NCBI GenBank assembly: GCA_001051155.2
Contig: JYIP02000003.1
Location: 5,518,001-5,582,000, forward strand
Length of the DNA stretch: 64,000 nt
Reading direction: 5' to 3'
Source of the DNA: Chrysoporthe austroafricana
Lineage: Eukaryota; Ascomycota; Sordariomycetes; Diaporthales; Cryphonectriaceae
The stretch's first letter is position 1. The number at the start of each line of letters is the position of its first letter. The notes beneath the pieces were generated by a model, which did not search any database, was not told the origin of the DNA, and saw only the letters and a program-made list of their open reading frames with translations. Positions 1 through 12,049 of this stretch are shown here, in pieces. Position numbers and translations under genes: made by a program.

Positions 1-169
1 AAATTTAAGTATTAATCGGATTTTATTATTAATAGCTGCTTAAAACTTATAAATTTTATAACGCTTTATAATTGTATTCTAAAACTCAAGGCTATATTTA
101 ATATCGTTCTTGCTAGTATAAACTTACGGACTTTATAGCTATTCTAAAACTATTGCAGCGTTTATAATA
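1..169 (+). repeat. Family A LTR, 3' part (plus orientation)
   Basis: This matches the 3' part of the family A LTR. It has the stretch before GCAGCGTTTATAA and ends in TTATAATA at 162-169, the RIP-mutated form of the terminal TTATAACA seen at 39,581-39,588. The reverse complement of 7,170-7,410 aligns with it base for base apart from transitions. The window edge cuts its 5' part. It abuts an inverted LTR fragment. Confidence 0.7.
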
Positions 170-557
170 TATAGCTATTACTGAAATATAAATAGAGTTC
201 TAATAGTATTTAAATTTACGACTGAAAAGCTATAATAATCTATCCGGTAAATATTTTATTCTTATATATCCGGCTTTTCAGTACTGGATTTAGCAGCTTT
301 GGAATAGATTTTTAAATTCTGGATCTGGCAGCTCTGGAATAGATTCCCAGATTCTGAATCTAGCAGCTCTAGAATAAATCCCCAAATCCTAAATTTAATA
401 GCTTTAGAATAAATCCCTAAATCTTCCCCGCTTTATAACCCTATCCTTAAATTATATAAACGAATAACGGGAATCTTCTAAATAGGGTTATAAGTAAAAT
501 GCTTAGCTATTCTCTATTTTTCTTTTGCATGCTTTATTTTCTTGCTAAGTTATAATA
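170..557 (-). repeat. Family A LTR fragment (minus orientation)
   Basis: This reads in the opposite direction to the LTR piece before it. Its right end, TTATAATA at 550-557, is the complement of the LTR start TGTTATAA after RIP. It contains the conserved block with GGCTTTTCAG seen, inverted, near 39,345, 41,925 and 42,670, and an internal tandem repeat. The opposed LTR pair implies nested insertion or rearrangement. Confidence 0.65.
285..423 (+). repeat. 35-bp tandem repeat, about 4 copies, inside an LTR
   Basis: Four consecutive units of 35, 35, 35 and 34 bp start at 285, 320, 355 and 390. Each begins TGGATYTRGCAGCT or a transition variant and ends near AAATTC. The units differ only by C/T or G/A changes. 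Other family A LTRs carry unrelated short repeats at the equivalent place. Confidence 0.85.
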
Positions 558-844
558 TTATTCTTTTTCCAATCGGTTATTATCTTTAACAATTTCTATA
601 AGTAATCCCGGCTCGTTTGAATAGCTTATTATGCTTTCCTAATCAGAATAAATAATAGAATTTCAAAACCCAAATCTTCCAATTTTTATTCTAATAAATG
701 CAAATAATGTAATTCTTTAATCTTTCGGATTATTCATTACGCTATTATTATGCATTCTTATTCTTATTGCAATTGCTTAAAGTTAAAGACTTATGCAATA
801 TCCAAGCAGGATTCGTTTTATTATTTCAAGTATATTTAGCATAA
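558..844 (-). mobile_element. Family A internal remnant beside an inverted LTR
   Basis: AT-rich sequence directly inside the minus-oriented LTR. It resembles the interval next to the LTR of the minus copy at 24,042-24,160 (pyrimidine-rich start ATTCTTTTTCC, the complement of the polypurine tract). No open frame survives. It ends at the 5' LTR of the next element at 845. Confidence 0.5.
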
Positions 845-1242
845 TATTATAACCCGATAAGAAACCAAGGTTGCAATAAAGGAAAGTAGCATTTACGCGC
901 CCGATTTTTTTCTATTTTAAAAGAACTTCGAATATTACTAACTTAAAGTTAGGGTTAAATACAATAAGGATTATTTAATAAATCGGTAATCTAAAATTAA
1001 AAAACTAAATATATAAAAACGGGATATTTACTAAATAAATTACTATAATTTTTCAATTGTAAATTTAAATATTATTAGGACTTTATTTATATCCCAATAA
1101 TAGCTATATTGGCTTATAAATATTATAAGCATTTATTTAAAATACGTTTTCCGGTATTTAAAATAATATTTAATACCGCTTTTGCTAATATAAACCCTTT
1201 AATTCTATAATTTATCCTAAGAATATTATAGCGTTTATAACA
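845..1242 (+). repeat. 5' LTR of copy A1
   Basis: It starts TATTATAACCC (RIP form of TGTTATAACCC, as at 41,737) and ends GCGTTTATAACA at 1,242, giving TG...CA-type ends with short inverted termini. Length is 398 bp. The gag frame begins about 200 bp downstream. Confidence 0.75.
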
Positions 1243-1439
1243 TTTTTACGACTCTTATTCAAGAACGGTTTAGTATATACTCTTTAAGCAATATTAGGAA
1301 ATACGATAGCGTTCCAGATTCCGTTTTCTTTTAATAACCAAAACTTCCAGGAAAAGGTCCCGATAATCCTTACCAATAAGCAACTCTAATAGCAGAACGT
1401 AGCTTTATATTAATAACTTGAAGAAATTAAGAACGAAAT

Positions 1440-2300
1440 TATCCGCTTTAATACTTTCTAGCAAGCTAAAGTTTTCAAGCTTAATAAGCTTAAGCCTTAT
1501 AAAGATATTCGAAGAGACTTTTAAGCCTTTCTAATGCAATTTAAGGCTTATTTCAAATATTACGGAACCCAGTTCAGAATTATTTATAATAAGATCGACT
1601 TTGCAAGAAATCGCTTTGAAAAAATAGCCCTTTAATAATAAAAGCTAACTTTCCGCAATTACTTAAATAATAACGAAAAATTCCGTTCTGAAAATACCAA
1701 GCGTATTTTTCAATGCTATGCCAATTTCGAATTAGCTCTCGTAAAAACTTTCGGGAACCCAGATAAAAAATGCATTGCAATATAGCAATTGGAAGCATTT
1801 CGATAAACTAGCTTAACCGCAAATTATACAGCTAAATTCAAGCAAATTATAGCTTATTTGGATTATAAAAATAAGCTATTTATAAATGCTTATTATGCGG
1901 GATTTAAAGAAGAAATCAAAAACGAATTTTATAAAGAAAACCGATTTGAAAAACTTAATAAATTTATCAATAAGGCAATCCGTATCGATAACCGATTTTA
2001 CGAATAATGCTAATAACGATAAAAGAATTATAATAGCGCCTTAAAGTATTAACTTAATTTAGAGAAGCGCAAGTTTTAATAGAAAACCTGGAATAATACA
2101 GCTTATTTAAATACGATATATATTAAACTTATAAAATTGGATACTCTTATATAAGAGTAACGCAAAGGAATTACTTATTATAATTGCGGCAAGAAAGGCT
2201 ATATCGTACGCAATTGCTATTAGGAAAAGAAAAAGCGAAATTGGAAACTAATCCTAAAAAGACAAATTAATATCGCTTAGCAATAAGAACCCAATTAGCT
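1440..2300 (+). pseudogene. gag: Retrotransposon gag (capsid/nucleocapsid), RIP-degraded
   Basis: One frame broken by TAA/TAG stops keeps the retrotransposon gag pattern (long helical blocks rich in K, E, F and Y) and ends in a CCHC zinc knuckle at 2,176-2,217. The knuckle now reads Y-Y-N-C-G-K-K-G-Y-I-V-R-N-C. The first Cys and the His of C-x2-C-x4-H-x4-C have both become Tyr, changes that single G-to-A and C-to-T transitions explain. In a live element Gag packages the RNA into virus-like particles. Boundaries are approximate. Confidence 0.75.
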
Positions 2301-3379
2301 AAATAATAATATCTTACCGGAATAAGCAGCAAATCCTAATTATAATAGCATAAGCTAAATAGCTTGCTATTAAAACTATTGCTTATTATATTTTTCGGCA
2401 AAAGAAAATTCAAGATAATTCTTACGCAAGCTTAAAGAATAAAAGCAATTGCTATAAGGAAAAAAGGCTTTATTTACGATATGGCTATAAATAGCAGCAA
2501 TTTCGATTGCTTAAGCAACTTTCTCGATATTAAAGAAGAAGATTTGGGAAGGTTTCTTTTCGATTACTACTTCGAATAGCAATAGAATACAATAATAGAA
2601 GAAGAATTCGGCATTCAAAAAGAAGAAATACTTATACTTAATATTACGCTTGAAAAAATAGCCTTATAAAACAAATAGCTAGATAACTTACTAATCCCTA
2701 TATAAGAAAAAAAGCCCGATATAGAAATAAGAATAGCATTTTCTTAATACGGAAAATAAGAATAATTAAAACGGGACGACTGGATATTTAAGCATATAAA
2801 AATCGAATACTTTATTTATAAGCTTATATTATAAGAACTTTTTTAAAGCATTTTATTTCAAAATAGCGGATATAAATTTTAAGAAAATAGAAAAATTAAT
2901 TACTTATATTTTTATTATTATAAATTTGCTTGAATATATTATATTTATTATAATTACTAAATATATTTTAATAAGAAAGTTAAATATAATTGATTTCCAA
3001 TCCGGGAATAAGATTAATTAATCTAACTTATTATAAAATCCCGAAAAAAGTATAGAAAAGTCTTGTATATTAAGAATAATAATGCTTATATTAAATTACT
3101 TAACAATTATTTATAGAAATGCATTCAAAGAAAAATAATATAAGAATAATGCTATGTTATAGCATACTCTATTTATATATAAGATAAGGCTAAAGAATAG
3201 TACTGATTGCAAAAGGCTGAAAAGGCAAGGCAATATAGCTAAAATTAATTACGAAAGCTAATAAAGCAAGTAGCAAGAAAAGCTTAAAATACTTTAAAAA
3301 GGAAAGATCGCTTATAATAGAATAATAGCCGATCAGAATTAAAAGGTCTTTATATACGATTACGAAAGAGAATAAAAGA

Positions 3380-6300
3380 TATATTATATTAAATGCATAT
3401 ATTAACGGGTAACGATATAGCGCATTTTTGGATAATAGCGCATAAAGAAATTTTATTTTGCCAGAAATCGTTAATAGGGAACGGATCCTTTAAACGCAGA
3501 AAAAAAATCTTTATAAACTCAATATTATAAAAAGAAAAGCGGTTATATATAACCTTAATATAATCGATATAAAAACTAATTACTTATTTATTTCGATTCA
3601 AAGCCTTATAACAAAAACTACTTTCGATATTATAAATATAATATAATACGAATTAATTTTAAGAATATTTTGGCTTAAGAAATATAATTTTCGAATCGAT
3701 TGGACTATTAGCTAGATTTTATAAGAATAAGCCGTATTTATTAAAAAGATTGCAATTAACGAAATAAAGAAAATCTTAATTATTAAAAATAGCATTAAAA
3801 ATATGCGCTTAAATAGGGTTAAATATACTTTTAAAGCAAATAAACTTGCTAGAAAATAAAGAAAAATTACGAATATTTCAAACTTATAAGTATAAATTAA
3901 AGATAAATTAGAAATCTAAACGATTAGCAATTAATAGAAAATTAATTTAATACAAAACGTTATAAAGCTATATAAATTATAAAATTATAAGGAAATACCG
4001 TTTCGGAAATAATAAATATAAAAAGATTATAAGCAGAAATTTAAATTAATAAACGACAAATACTCGAAATTCTTAGAAATCAAATCCCGAAAATAATAAT
4101 AAAAAGCAAGCGAAATAAAATATGCTTAGCAATATTTTTTATTTTTCTAAATTTTAGAAAATAAAGAAAGATTATTATTAAAACTTAAAAATATACTAAA
4201 AAAATATTATAAATTCAAGAAATTATAATAAAAGAAATTTGATATCGGTTTACTAGAATATAGCCTTTTTAATTATAAAATTCTATTAAAAGAAAAAATA
4301 AAATTATAAAATTATTTTATTTATAAGCTCGATTAAGCAAAGCTCGAAATATTTAAGGAATATATTAATAAGAACTTAAAGAGAAATTATATATAGAAAT
4401 TATATTTACTTGCAAAATATTCAACCTTATTTATATTTAAGAAAAATAGCAAATTACGACTTTGTATAAGTTATTAATAGCTTAACGATATTACGATTAA
4501 AAACCGCTACCCTTTACTTCTAATAAGAGAAATACAAAACTAATTAATTAGAATAAACTAGTTTATTACATTCGATTTCAAAGAAAGATATTATTATATC
4601 CGAATTAAAGAAAACAATATTTGGAAAATAGCATTCAGAACTCATTACGGATATTTTGAATATATAATCTTACCTTTTGGATTAACTAATACGCTTATAT
4701 TTTTCTAAGAAATAATTAATAATATTTTCTGCGAATATTTGGATATTATTATTATTATTTATTTTAATAATATTTTTATTTATTCGAAAGATTTTGAATT
4801 ATATAAATAATATATATAGCAAGTATTTTAAATTTTATAGAATAATAAATTCTTAATTGAATTAAGCAAATATTATTTCTATTAATAGAAAATTAATTAT
4901 TTCGATTATATAATAAAATTAAGTAAAATTAATTTATAAAAAAATAAAATTCAAATAATAAAAGAATAACTTATATCGGAAAAAATAAAGGAAATTAAAG
5001 TATTTTTCGATTATATTAATTTCTATTAATAATTTATTCAAAATTATAGCAAAATCGTATGCTTTTTTATAGATTTTATAAAAAAAAATTAGAAATTCGA
5101 ATAAATATAAGAAATATAAAAAGCATTCGATAAAATTAAAAAACGAATTATATTAAAATTAATATTCTGTAAAGCAAATTCAAATAAGCTATTTGAAATC
5201 GAAACCGATATATTAAATTATATATTCGGAAAATAATTAAATTAACGAGATAATTAAAAACGCTTTAAGATTATAAGCAATTTCTCAAAGAAATTAAATA
5301 GCTTAGAATTCAATTATAGCATTCCGGATAAAGAATTAATAGCAATTATAAAAGCATTTGAAAAATAATAGCATTATTTGATTAAAGCAAAATATTAAAT
5401 TATAATGCATTCCGATTATAAGAATTTAATAATATTTATAATAATAAAAGTTTTAAATAGATAATAAGTTAAATAAGCGGAATTCTTTTTATAATTCGAT
5501 TTAAAAATTATTTATTGCAAAAGTTCCGAAAACGGTAAAGCGGATATATTTAGCAAATAATTAAATTATTAAAATACGGAATCCAAAAAATTCCAGAATA
5601 TTTTCTGATAAAATAAGGATAGCAATTTTATAAACGAAATCAGAAAACTTAATACGATTATCAGAATTTCTAATAATAAAAAAAAACTAGAAAATATAAT
5701 AACGGAAGAATAAAACGAATATATTAAATATATATATAATATACTTATATACGGCTATTAAGGAATTAAAGCTATATACGAAAGAATTAAAAAATATTAG
5801 AATTTTCTAGAATTAAAGAAAAAGATCGGAATAATCTTATAAAAATGCGATAGTTGCAAAAAGAATAAAATTGAATATTATAAGCCTTATAAATTACTTT
5901 AACCGTTTTTTATTTCGGAAACGGTTTAGCAATTTATTAATTAGGATTTTATTATTAAATTACTTTTTTTATAAAAACTTTTAATTAAAATATAATACAA
6001 TAGCATTCTAATAGTAATTTGCAAATTGAGCAAATATATTTATTTCCTCTTTTATAAGGAAAGCAGCATAGCAAAAGATCTTATATATATATTCTTTAAA
6101 ACGGTTATAACTAATTACGGCATGCTTAAAGAAATTATTTCCCATAAAGATAAGAAGTTTGCATCCAATTTCTGAACTTTACTTATAAAGCTATTCAAAA
6201 TATAATAAAAGATATTTATAGCATTTTACCCGTAAACGGATAAATAAATAAAACGAACTAATTAAATTATTAAGCAATATTTATAGCATTACGTAAATTA

Positions 6301-6940
6301 CGAACAAAATAATTGGGTTAATTTGCTATTATTAGTATAATTTGCATATAATAGCGCAAATACAAATATAATAAAAAAATTATTATTTTATGCGCTTTAT
6401 AGCTATAACCCGATAATTTATTACGACAAACTATTAGAAATAAATGCAAAAGCAGCAGAAAAACGAATTAAAAGAATTAAGAAAATCTAAGAAGAATTTC
6501 AGAAAGAACTGAAATTTATATAAAAAAGAATAATAAAATACGTTAATTCTAAAAGAATTAAAAAACTAATCTTATAAGAAAAGGATAAAGTCTATTTTAT
6601 TTGATAAAAAGAATATATTAAAATAATAAAACTTTTTTATTTATTAAATTATAAGAAACTTGGCTTATTTAGAATTCTAAGAAAAATCTCAGATATTAAT
6701 TTTGAATTAGCATTACTTTATAGAATGAAAATCTATTCAGCATTTTATATTTTATTTCTCGAATTAGTATTCAAAATAACCAAAACGGACGAATTAATAC
6801 AGATCGAATCCAATAAACCAGAATACAAAATCGAACGAATCTTTAAATATAAAAGCTTAACCAAATATAAAGAATATTTAATCAAATGGAAAGGATATTA
6901 CTTAAGCGAAAATAGCTAGAAACTAATTAGTAATTTAAAT
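3380..6940 (+). pseudogene. pol: Ty3/gypsy pol polyprotein, RIP-degraded
   Basis: The order is protease region, reverse transcriptase (about 4,390-4,850), RNase H (about 5,130-5,560), integrase (about 5,850-6,500) and chromodomain (to 6,919). The RT frame shows FRTHYGYFEY, LPFGLTN and the catalytic box at 4,760-4,771, which now reads YFNN instead of YxDD: both catalytic aspartates have become asparagine by G-to-A change. The integrase core keeps KESSIA and TNYG at about 6,050-6,130. Many stops and the lost catalytic residues make it inert. Confidence 0.85.
6725..6919 (+). pseudogene. Chromodomain tail of A1 integrase
   Basis: The only sizeable open stretch left in A1 pol, 64 codons. It contains YKIERIFKYK and KEYLIKWKGY, the typical chromodomain core (aromatic residue, then hydrophobic-K-W-x-G-Y/W). 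Chromodomains on gypsy integrases are known to steer insertion towards methylated-histone chromatin, which fits the nested layout here. The stop after it (TAG, followed by KLISN) probably replaces the usual Trp of the family. Confidence 0.8.
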
Positions 6941-6959
6941 AATGTATAATAAGCATTCA

Positions 6960-7169
6960 AGAAATATTAAGAAAAGTAATTAACTTATTAGCTAGAAAAA
7001 AGGCTAGAAAAGCCCGGAATAATTTCAAATTTCGCGGTTAAATCAATATTAGCCTAGTTAATATCAGGACTAAATTATTGCAAAACTATATCCAAATCGA
7101 AGCTTTTAAGAAAAAGACTTTCGAATATTAAGATATCCGAAATACAATATTCAGCCTCGGCTTTATAAC
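6960..7169 (-). pseudogene. Antisense accessory ORF of A1 (C-terminal part)
   Basis: Read on the minus strand, this matches the C-terminal part of the 85-codon frame at 24,471-24,728 (same ALQQF / DIN / IDL order with RIP substitutions). It lies directly after the pol chromodomain and runs against pol. It is cut at 7,169 by the inverted LTR. Confidence 0.6.
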
Positions 7170-7596
7170 TATTATAAACGCTGCAATAGTCCTAAAATAG
7201 CTATAAGGTCCGTAGGTTTATATTAGCAAAAACGGTATTAAGTATAGCTTTAAATTTTAAAATACAATTATAAAATATTATAAAGTTTATAAGCTTTAAG
7301 CGGCTATTAATAATAAAGTCCGATTAATATTTAAATTTATAATTAAAAAGCTATAGCAATTTATTTAATAAATATCCTATTCTTATATATTTAGCTTTTC
7401 AGCTAAATTAATAAAATTACTATTAATACTATTAATTTATACAGAACTATTAAAACCGATAGCAATCTTATCGGTTTAATCTTTAATTTTGGATTATATA
7501 ATCTTTATAATTACTTTCTAATAGAGTTATTATGCAAGCGAATCGGCTAGTTTGTTTTTCTTGCATTAACAAATCGTTTTATATTGGGTTATAATA
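7170..7596 (-). repeat. 3' LTR of copy A2
   Basis: It starts TATTATAAACGCTGC at 7,170, the complement of the LTR 3' end GCAGCGTTTATAACA after RIP, and ends GGGTTATAATA at 7,596, the complement of the LTR 5' start. Length is 427 bp. The pyrimidine-rich block just inside (TTATCTTTTTCTT) is the complement of the polypurine tract. Confidence 0.75.
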
Positions 7597-8029
7597 TTAT
7601 CTTTTTCTTATTAATTATTATTTCTGATAATTTTCCGTAAAGTCCTTTATTAACCCCTTTTTTCCTATCTTTTTATCCTAATTAAGATATCCTGCAAAGT
7701 CGAGAAATATTTTTATAAGAAAACTGATTAAAGCAATATTTTCTAGCTTACTGTTTTTTCTTGTTATTCCGAAATGCTTGCGTATTCTTCTTATTTGGAT
7801 TGCAATCTTTTCTATTATATTTCGGAAGAAAATTCCTTGCATTATACTAAATGCATTTGTAATAAATAGGATAATTGTAATATAACGGGCCTTATGCTTA
7901 TTCAGATATAACGGATCGTAAAATAGCATTTTCAAATTAAAGCGGAATTGGATATTGCGGAAAAGGAAGCGATATTTGCTAATGCGAAAATCTTTCAATT
8001 ATGGAAATAGCGCTATTTATAAGCCGAGA

Positions 8030-8290
8030 AAATAGCTCGCGTAATATACCGGAATTTGGATATTATCGAGGAATTGGAATGGGTAAAAGCAGAAAAAACC
8101 GAAAAAGAATATTGCAAGGCTAAAGCTAAATATTATATTCTGGAAGCTTTAATTCCTGAAAGTCTTTTTCTTGAAAGCTTTAATCTGGATATTATTTTAT
8201 AATAATTAAGTCTTGATATTAATTGGGCTAATATCGACTTAACTGTAAAATTTGAAACTATTTTAAATCTTTCTAATTTTTTTGCTAGCT
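8030..8290 (+). pseudogene. Antisense accessory ORF of A2, RIP-degraded
   Basis: A plus-strand frame opposite to pol reads ...DIIEELEWVKAEKTEKEY... and then DINWANIDL, clearly homologous to the better preserved frame at 24,471-24,728. Two adjacent stops replace the QQ of ALQQF. The charged first part is predicted coiled coil. Function unknown; it sits between chromodomain and LTR as in the other copies. Confidence 0.65.
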
Positions 8291-8319
8291 AGCAGGTTAA
8301 TTATTTTTTCCAGTATCTT

Positions 8320-11300
8320 TTAAATGTTTATTATGCATTATTTAAGTTGCTAATTAGTTTTTAGCTATTTTCGTTCGAGCGATATCCTTTCTATTTGATT
8401 AGGTATTTTTTATATCTGATTAGTTCTCGATAGCAGAAGATTCGTTCGATTTTGTATTTTAGTTCGTTAGTTTTGATTTATATAAATTTATTTATTTTAG
8501 CTATATTAAATGCTAATTCGAGAAGCGAAATATAGAATATTGAATAGATTCTTATTCTATAAAATAATGCTAATTTAAAATTAATATTCGAAATTTTCTT
8601 TAAAATTTTAAATAAGCTAAATTTTTTATAATTTAGCGAATAAAAAGGTCTTATCGTTTTAATATGCTTTTTTTGTCGAATAAAGTAAATTTTATCCTTT
8701 TCTTATAGAATTAGTCTTTCAATCCTTTTAGAATTAGTATATTTCGTTATTTTTTCTTATATAAATTTCAATTCTTTCTGAAATTTTTCTTAGATTTTTT
8801 TAATTTTTTTAATTCGTTTTTCTGCTGCTTTTGCATTTATTCCTAATAATTTGTTATAATAAGCTATCGGGTTATAGCTATAGAATGCGTAAAATAGTAA
8901 TTTTTTTATTATATTCGTATTTGCGCTATTATATACAAATTATGCTAATAATAATAAATTAACCCAATTATTTTATTCGTAATTTATATAATGCAATAAA
9001 TATTATTTAATAATTTAATTCGTTTATTCTATTTATCTATTTATTTATAAATAAAATGCTATAAATATCTTTTATTATATTCCGAATAGCTTTATAAATA
9101 AAATCCAGAAATTTAATATAAATTTCCTATTTTTATTGGAAATAATTTCTTTAAGCATATTATAATTAGTTATAACTATTTTAAAGAATATATATACAAA
9201 ATCTTCCGCTATACTACTTTCTTTATAAAAGAAAAAATAAGCATATTTGCTTAATTTGCAAATTATTATTAAAATATTATTGTATTGCATTTTAATTAAA
9301 AGTTTTTATAAGAAAGATAGCTTAATAATAAAATCCTAGCTAATAAATTGCCAAATTGCTTTTGGAATAGGAAATAGTTAAAATAGCTTATAAGGCTTAT
9401 AATATTTAATTTTATTTTTCTTATAGCTATTGCATTTTCGTAAAATATTTTCGATTCTTTTTCTAAAACTTAGAAAATTCCAATATTTTTAATTCTTTCG
9501 TATATAGCTCTAATTCCTTAATAGCTATATATAAGTATATTATATATATTTTTAATATATTCGTCTTATTCTTTTATTATTATATTTTCCAATCTTTTCT
9601 TATTATTAAAAATCCTAATAATTATATCGAATTCTTTAGCTTTATTTACAAAATTGCTATTCTTATTTTGCTAAAAAATATTCTATAATTCTTTTAATTC
9701 TATATCTTAATAATTTAATTATTTATTAAATGCATTTGCTTTGCTATTTTCCAATCTTTTGTAATAAACGATTTTTAAATTAAATTATAAAAAGAATTTT
9801 GCTTATTTAATTTGCTATTTATTTAAGACTTTTATTATTATAAATATTATTAAGTTTTTATAATCGGAATATATTATAATTTAATATTTTATTCCGATTA
9901 AATAATATTGCTATTTTTCGAATGCTTTTATAATTGCTATTAATTCTTTATCCGGAATGCTATAATTGAATTTTAAGCTATTTAATTTCTTTAAAAAGTT
10001 GCTAACGATTTTAAAGCATCTTTAATTATTTTATTAGCCGAATTATTTTTCTAATATATAATCTAATACGTTAATTTTAATTTCAAATAGTTTATTTAAA
10101 TTTATTTTGCAAAAAATAAGTTTTAATATTATTCGTTTTTTAATTTCGTTAAATGCTTTTTATGCTTTTTATATCTATTCGAATTTCTAATCTTTCTTTA
10201 TTAAAATTATAAAAAAGTATATAATTTTATTATAATTCCGGATAAATTATTAATAAAAATTAATATAGCTAAAAAATATTTTAATTTTTTTAATTTTCTC
10301 TAATATAAGCTATTTTTTTATTGCTTAAATTTTATCTTTTTATATATTAATTTTGTTTAATTTTATTATATAACTGAAATAATTAATTTTTTATTAATAG
10401 AAATAATATTTATTTAATTCGATTAGAAATTTATTATTTTGCAAAATCTAAAATATTTAATATATATATTATTTATAAGATTCTAGATTTTTTGAATAAA
10501 TAAAAATATCGTTAAAGTAAACGATAATAATAATATCCAAATATTTGCGAAAGATATCGTTAATTATTTTTTGGAAAAATGTAAGCGCGTTAATTAGTCC
10601 AAAAAGTAAAATTATATATTTAAAATATTCGTAACGGGTTTTGAATGCTATTTTCCAAATATTATTTTTCTTAATCCGGATATAATAATATTTTTTTTTG
10701 AAATTAAAAATAATAAATTAATTTATTCTTATTAATCGATTTCGCATTTTTTCTATTAATAATAGTAAATAGCGATTTTTTATTATAATATTATTAAGCT
10801 ATCGATAATTTATATAAAGTTATAATTTGCTATTCTTTTTAAATATAAATAAGATTAAGTATTTTGCAAGTAATTATAATTTCTATATATAATCTTTTTT
10901 TAAGTTTTTATTAATATATTCTTTAAATATTTCGAGCTTTATTTAGTTAAGCTTATAAATAGGATAATTTTTTGGTTTCGTTTTTTTTTTTAATAAAATT
11001 TCGTAATTAAAAAAGCTATATTTTAATAAATTAGTATTAAATTTCTTTTGCTATAGCTTTTTGAATTTATAATATTCTTTATATATATTTTTAAGTTCTA
11101 ATAATAATCTTTTTTTATTTTCTAAAATTTAGAAAAATAAAAAATATTATTAAGCATATTTTGTTTTGCTTGCTTTTTATTACTATTTTCGGGGTTTAAC
11201 TTTTAAGGATTTTAAATATTTATTGCTTATTAGCCCGAATTTTTTTTCGTAATATTTTTATATAAAAAGCTGAATTTCCTTATAATTCCAGAATTTATAT

Positions 11301-11541
11301 TTCTTTATAATATTCCGCATTATACTAGCTTTTTATTAATTGTTAATTGCTTAAATTCTTAATTTGTTTTTAATTTGTATTTATAAGTTCGAAATATTTG
11401 TAATTTTTCCTTTTATCTTAGCAAGTTTTTCTGCTTTAAAAATATATTTAAGCTTATTTAAGCATATATTCCCGATATTATTTTTAGTAATTAAATCTTT
11501 CTTTTTTCTATTAATTATAACTTTTTCAATAAGTATAGCTT
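8320..11541 (-). pseudogene. pol: pol of copy A2 (chromodomain to RT), RIP-degraded
   Basis: Read on minus: chromodomain (about 8,480-8,320, with YKIERI and KKYLIK-stop-KGY), integrase (open stretch 9,290-9,075 with KLSKYAYFF and KESSIAED), RNase H and RT further right. It is collinear with A1 pol and with the minus copy at 24,760-27,851, differing mostly by transitions. The 5' part is removed at 11,541. Confidence 0.75.
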
Positions 11542-11748
11542 TAATAGCAAAACTTATAAATAAGGTGAATTCGTAATGGATTCGCTTAATAAATTTATAG
11601 TAAATCCCTTAATAAATACGCAATGAATTTATTAAGTAAATGCTATACCTTTACCGGGAAGCTTATATAATGCTTTAATGGGCTTTAGTATAGTTCATTT
11701 TCTTAGAAAAATTATGCTTTATAATATATTTCAATACATTTACTATTA
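11542..11748 (+). repeat. 5' LTR of element B copy 1
   Basis: 207 bp, from TAATAGCAAAACTTATA to TTTACTATTA. It matches 21,929-22,135 and the 208-bp LTRs of copy 2. The inner part holds a distinctive run of GGATTCGCTTA and GAATTTATTAAGTAAATGC. Confidence 0.85.
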
Positions 11749-11805
11749 ATTAGTAATTATGCTTTATACGCTTTTGCTGCGTAATTGGGTTTCGATTATC
11801 GGCTT

Positions 11806-11950
11806 TATAAAATAACAGTTCTTATAGGAATATCGGTCTTATAAGATAACGGCTTCTATAAAAGTATCGGCTCTGTAAAGTATCGGCTTTTATAAAAGTA
11901 TCGGTCTTATAAAATATTAGCTTTTATAAAAATAGCATTCCTGTAAAAGA
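11806..11950 (+). repeat. Degenerate 16-18-bp tandem repeats in element B leader
   Basis: Repeated units of the form TATCGGCTTTTATAAAAG, with variants TATCGGTCTTATAA and TATCGGCTCTGTAAAG, run between the 5' LTR and the gag-like frame. The same array sits at the same place in copy 2 (about 28,115-28,262), so it belongs to the element. Confidence 0.8.
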
Positions 11951-12049
11951 TATTATAATCATTTATCGATAATTTATTGCCAATTTACTATAGCAATTAC
12001 CGATAATAATATTTTACTATTGCGGCTTATCGATTATATCGAAATTAAG

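Larger units (their letters stand above)
845..7169 (+). mobile_element. Ty3/gypsy chromovirus copy A1, RIP-inactivated, 3' end truncated
   Basis: A nearly full-length LTR retrotransposon: a 5' LTR, gag with a zinc knuckle, pol in the order protease region, reverse transcriptase, RNase H, integrase and chromodomain, then the start of an antisense accessory ORF. The order RT-RNase H-integrase marks it as Ty3/gypsy; the C-terminal chromodomain places it among chromoviruses. It is cut at 7,169 by an inverted LTR, so its own 3' LTR is missing. Stops are TAA/TAG at glutamine or tryptophan positions, as expected from C-to-T and G-to-A RIP. It is not functional. Confidence 0.85.
7170..11541 (-). mobile_element. 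Ty3/gypsy copy A2, minus strand, 5' half missing
   Basis: The 3' half of a family A element in reverse orientation: LTR (7,170-7,596), antisense ORF (about 8,030-8,290 on plus), then pol read on minus from chromodomain back to RT. The 5' LTR and gag are absent. The copy stops where the 207-bp LTR of element B begins at 11,542. RIP-degraded throughout. Confidence 0.8.

Noticed and set aside
285..423. Regular 35-bp repeats that could suggest a CRISPR array
   Set aside because: There are no unique spacers between units; the repeat is contiguous, degenerate by transitions only, and sits in an LTR of a eukaryote.
1580..1798. 72-codon minus frame in A1
   Set aside because: It is opposite the gag frame, which carries the homology; AT-rich RIP DNA yields such chance frames.
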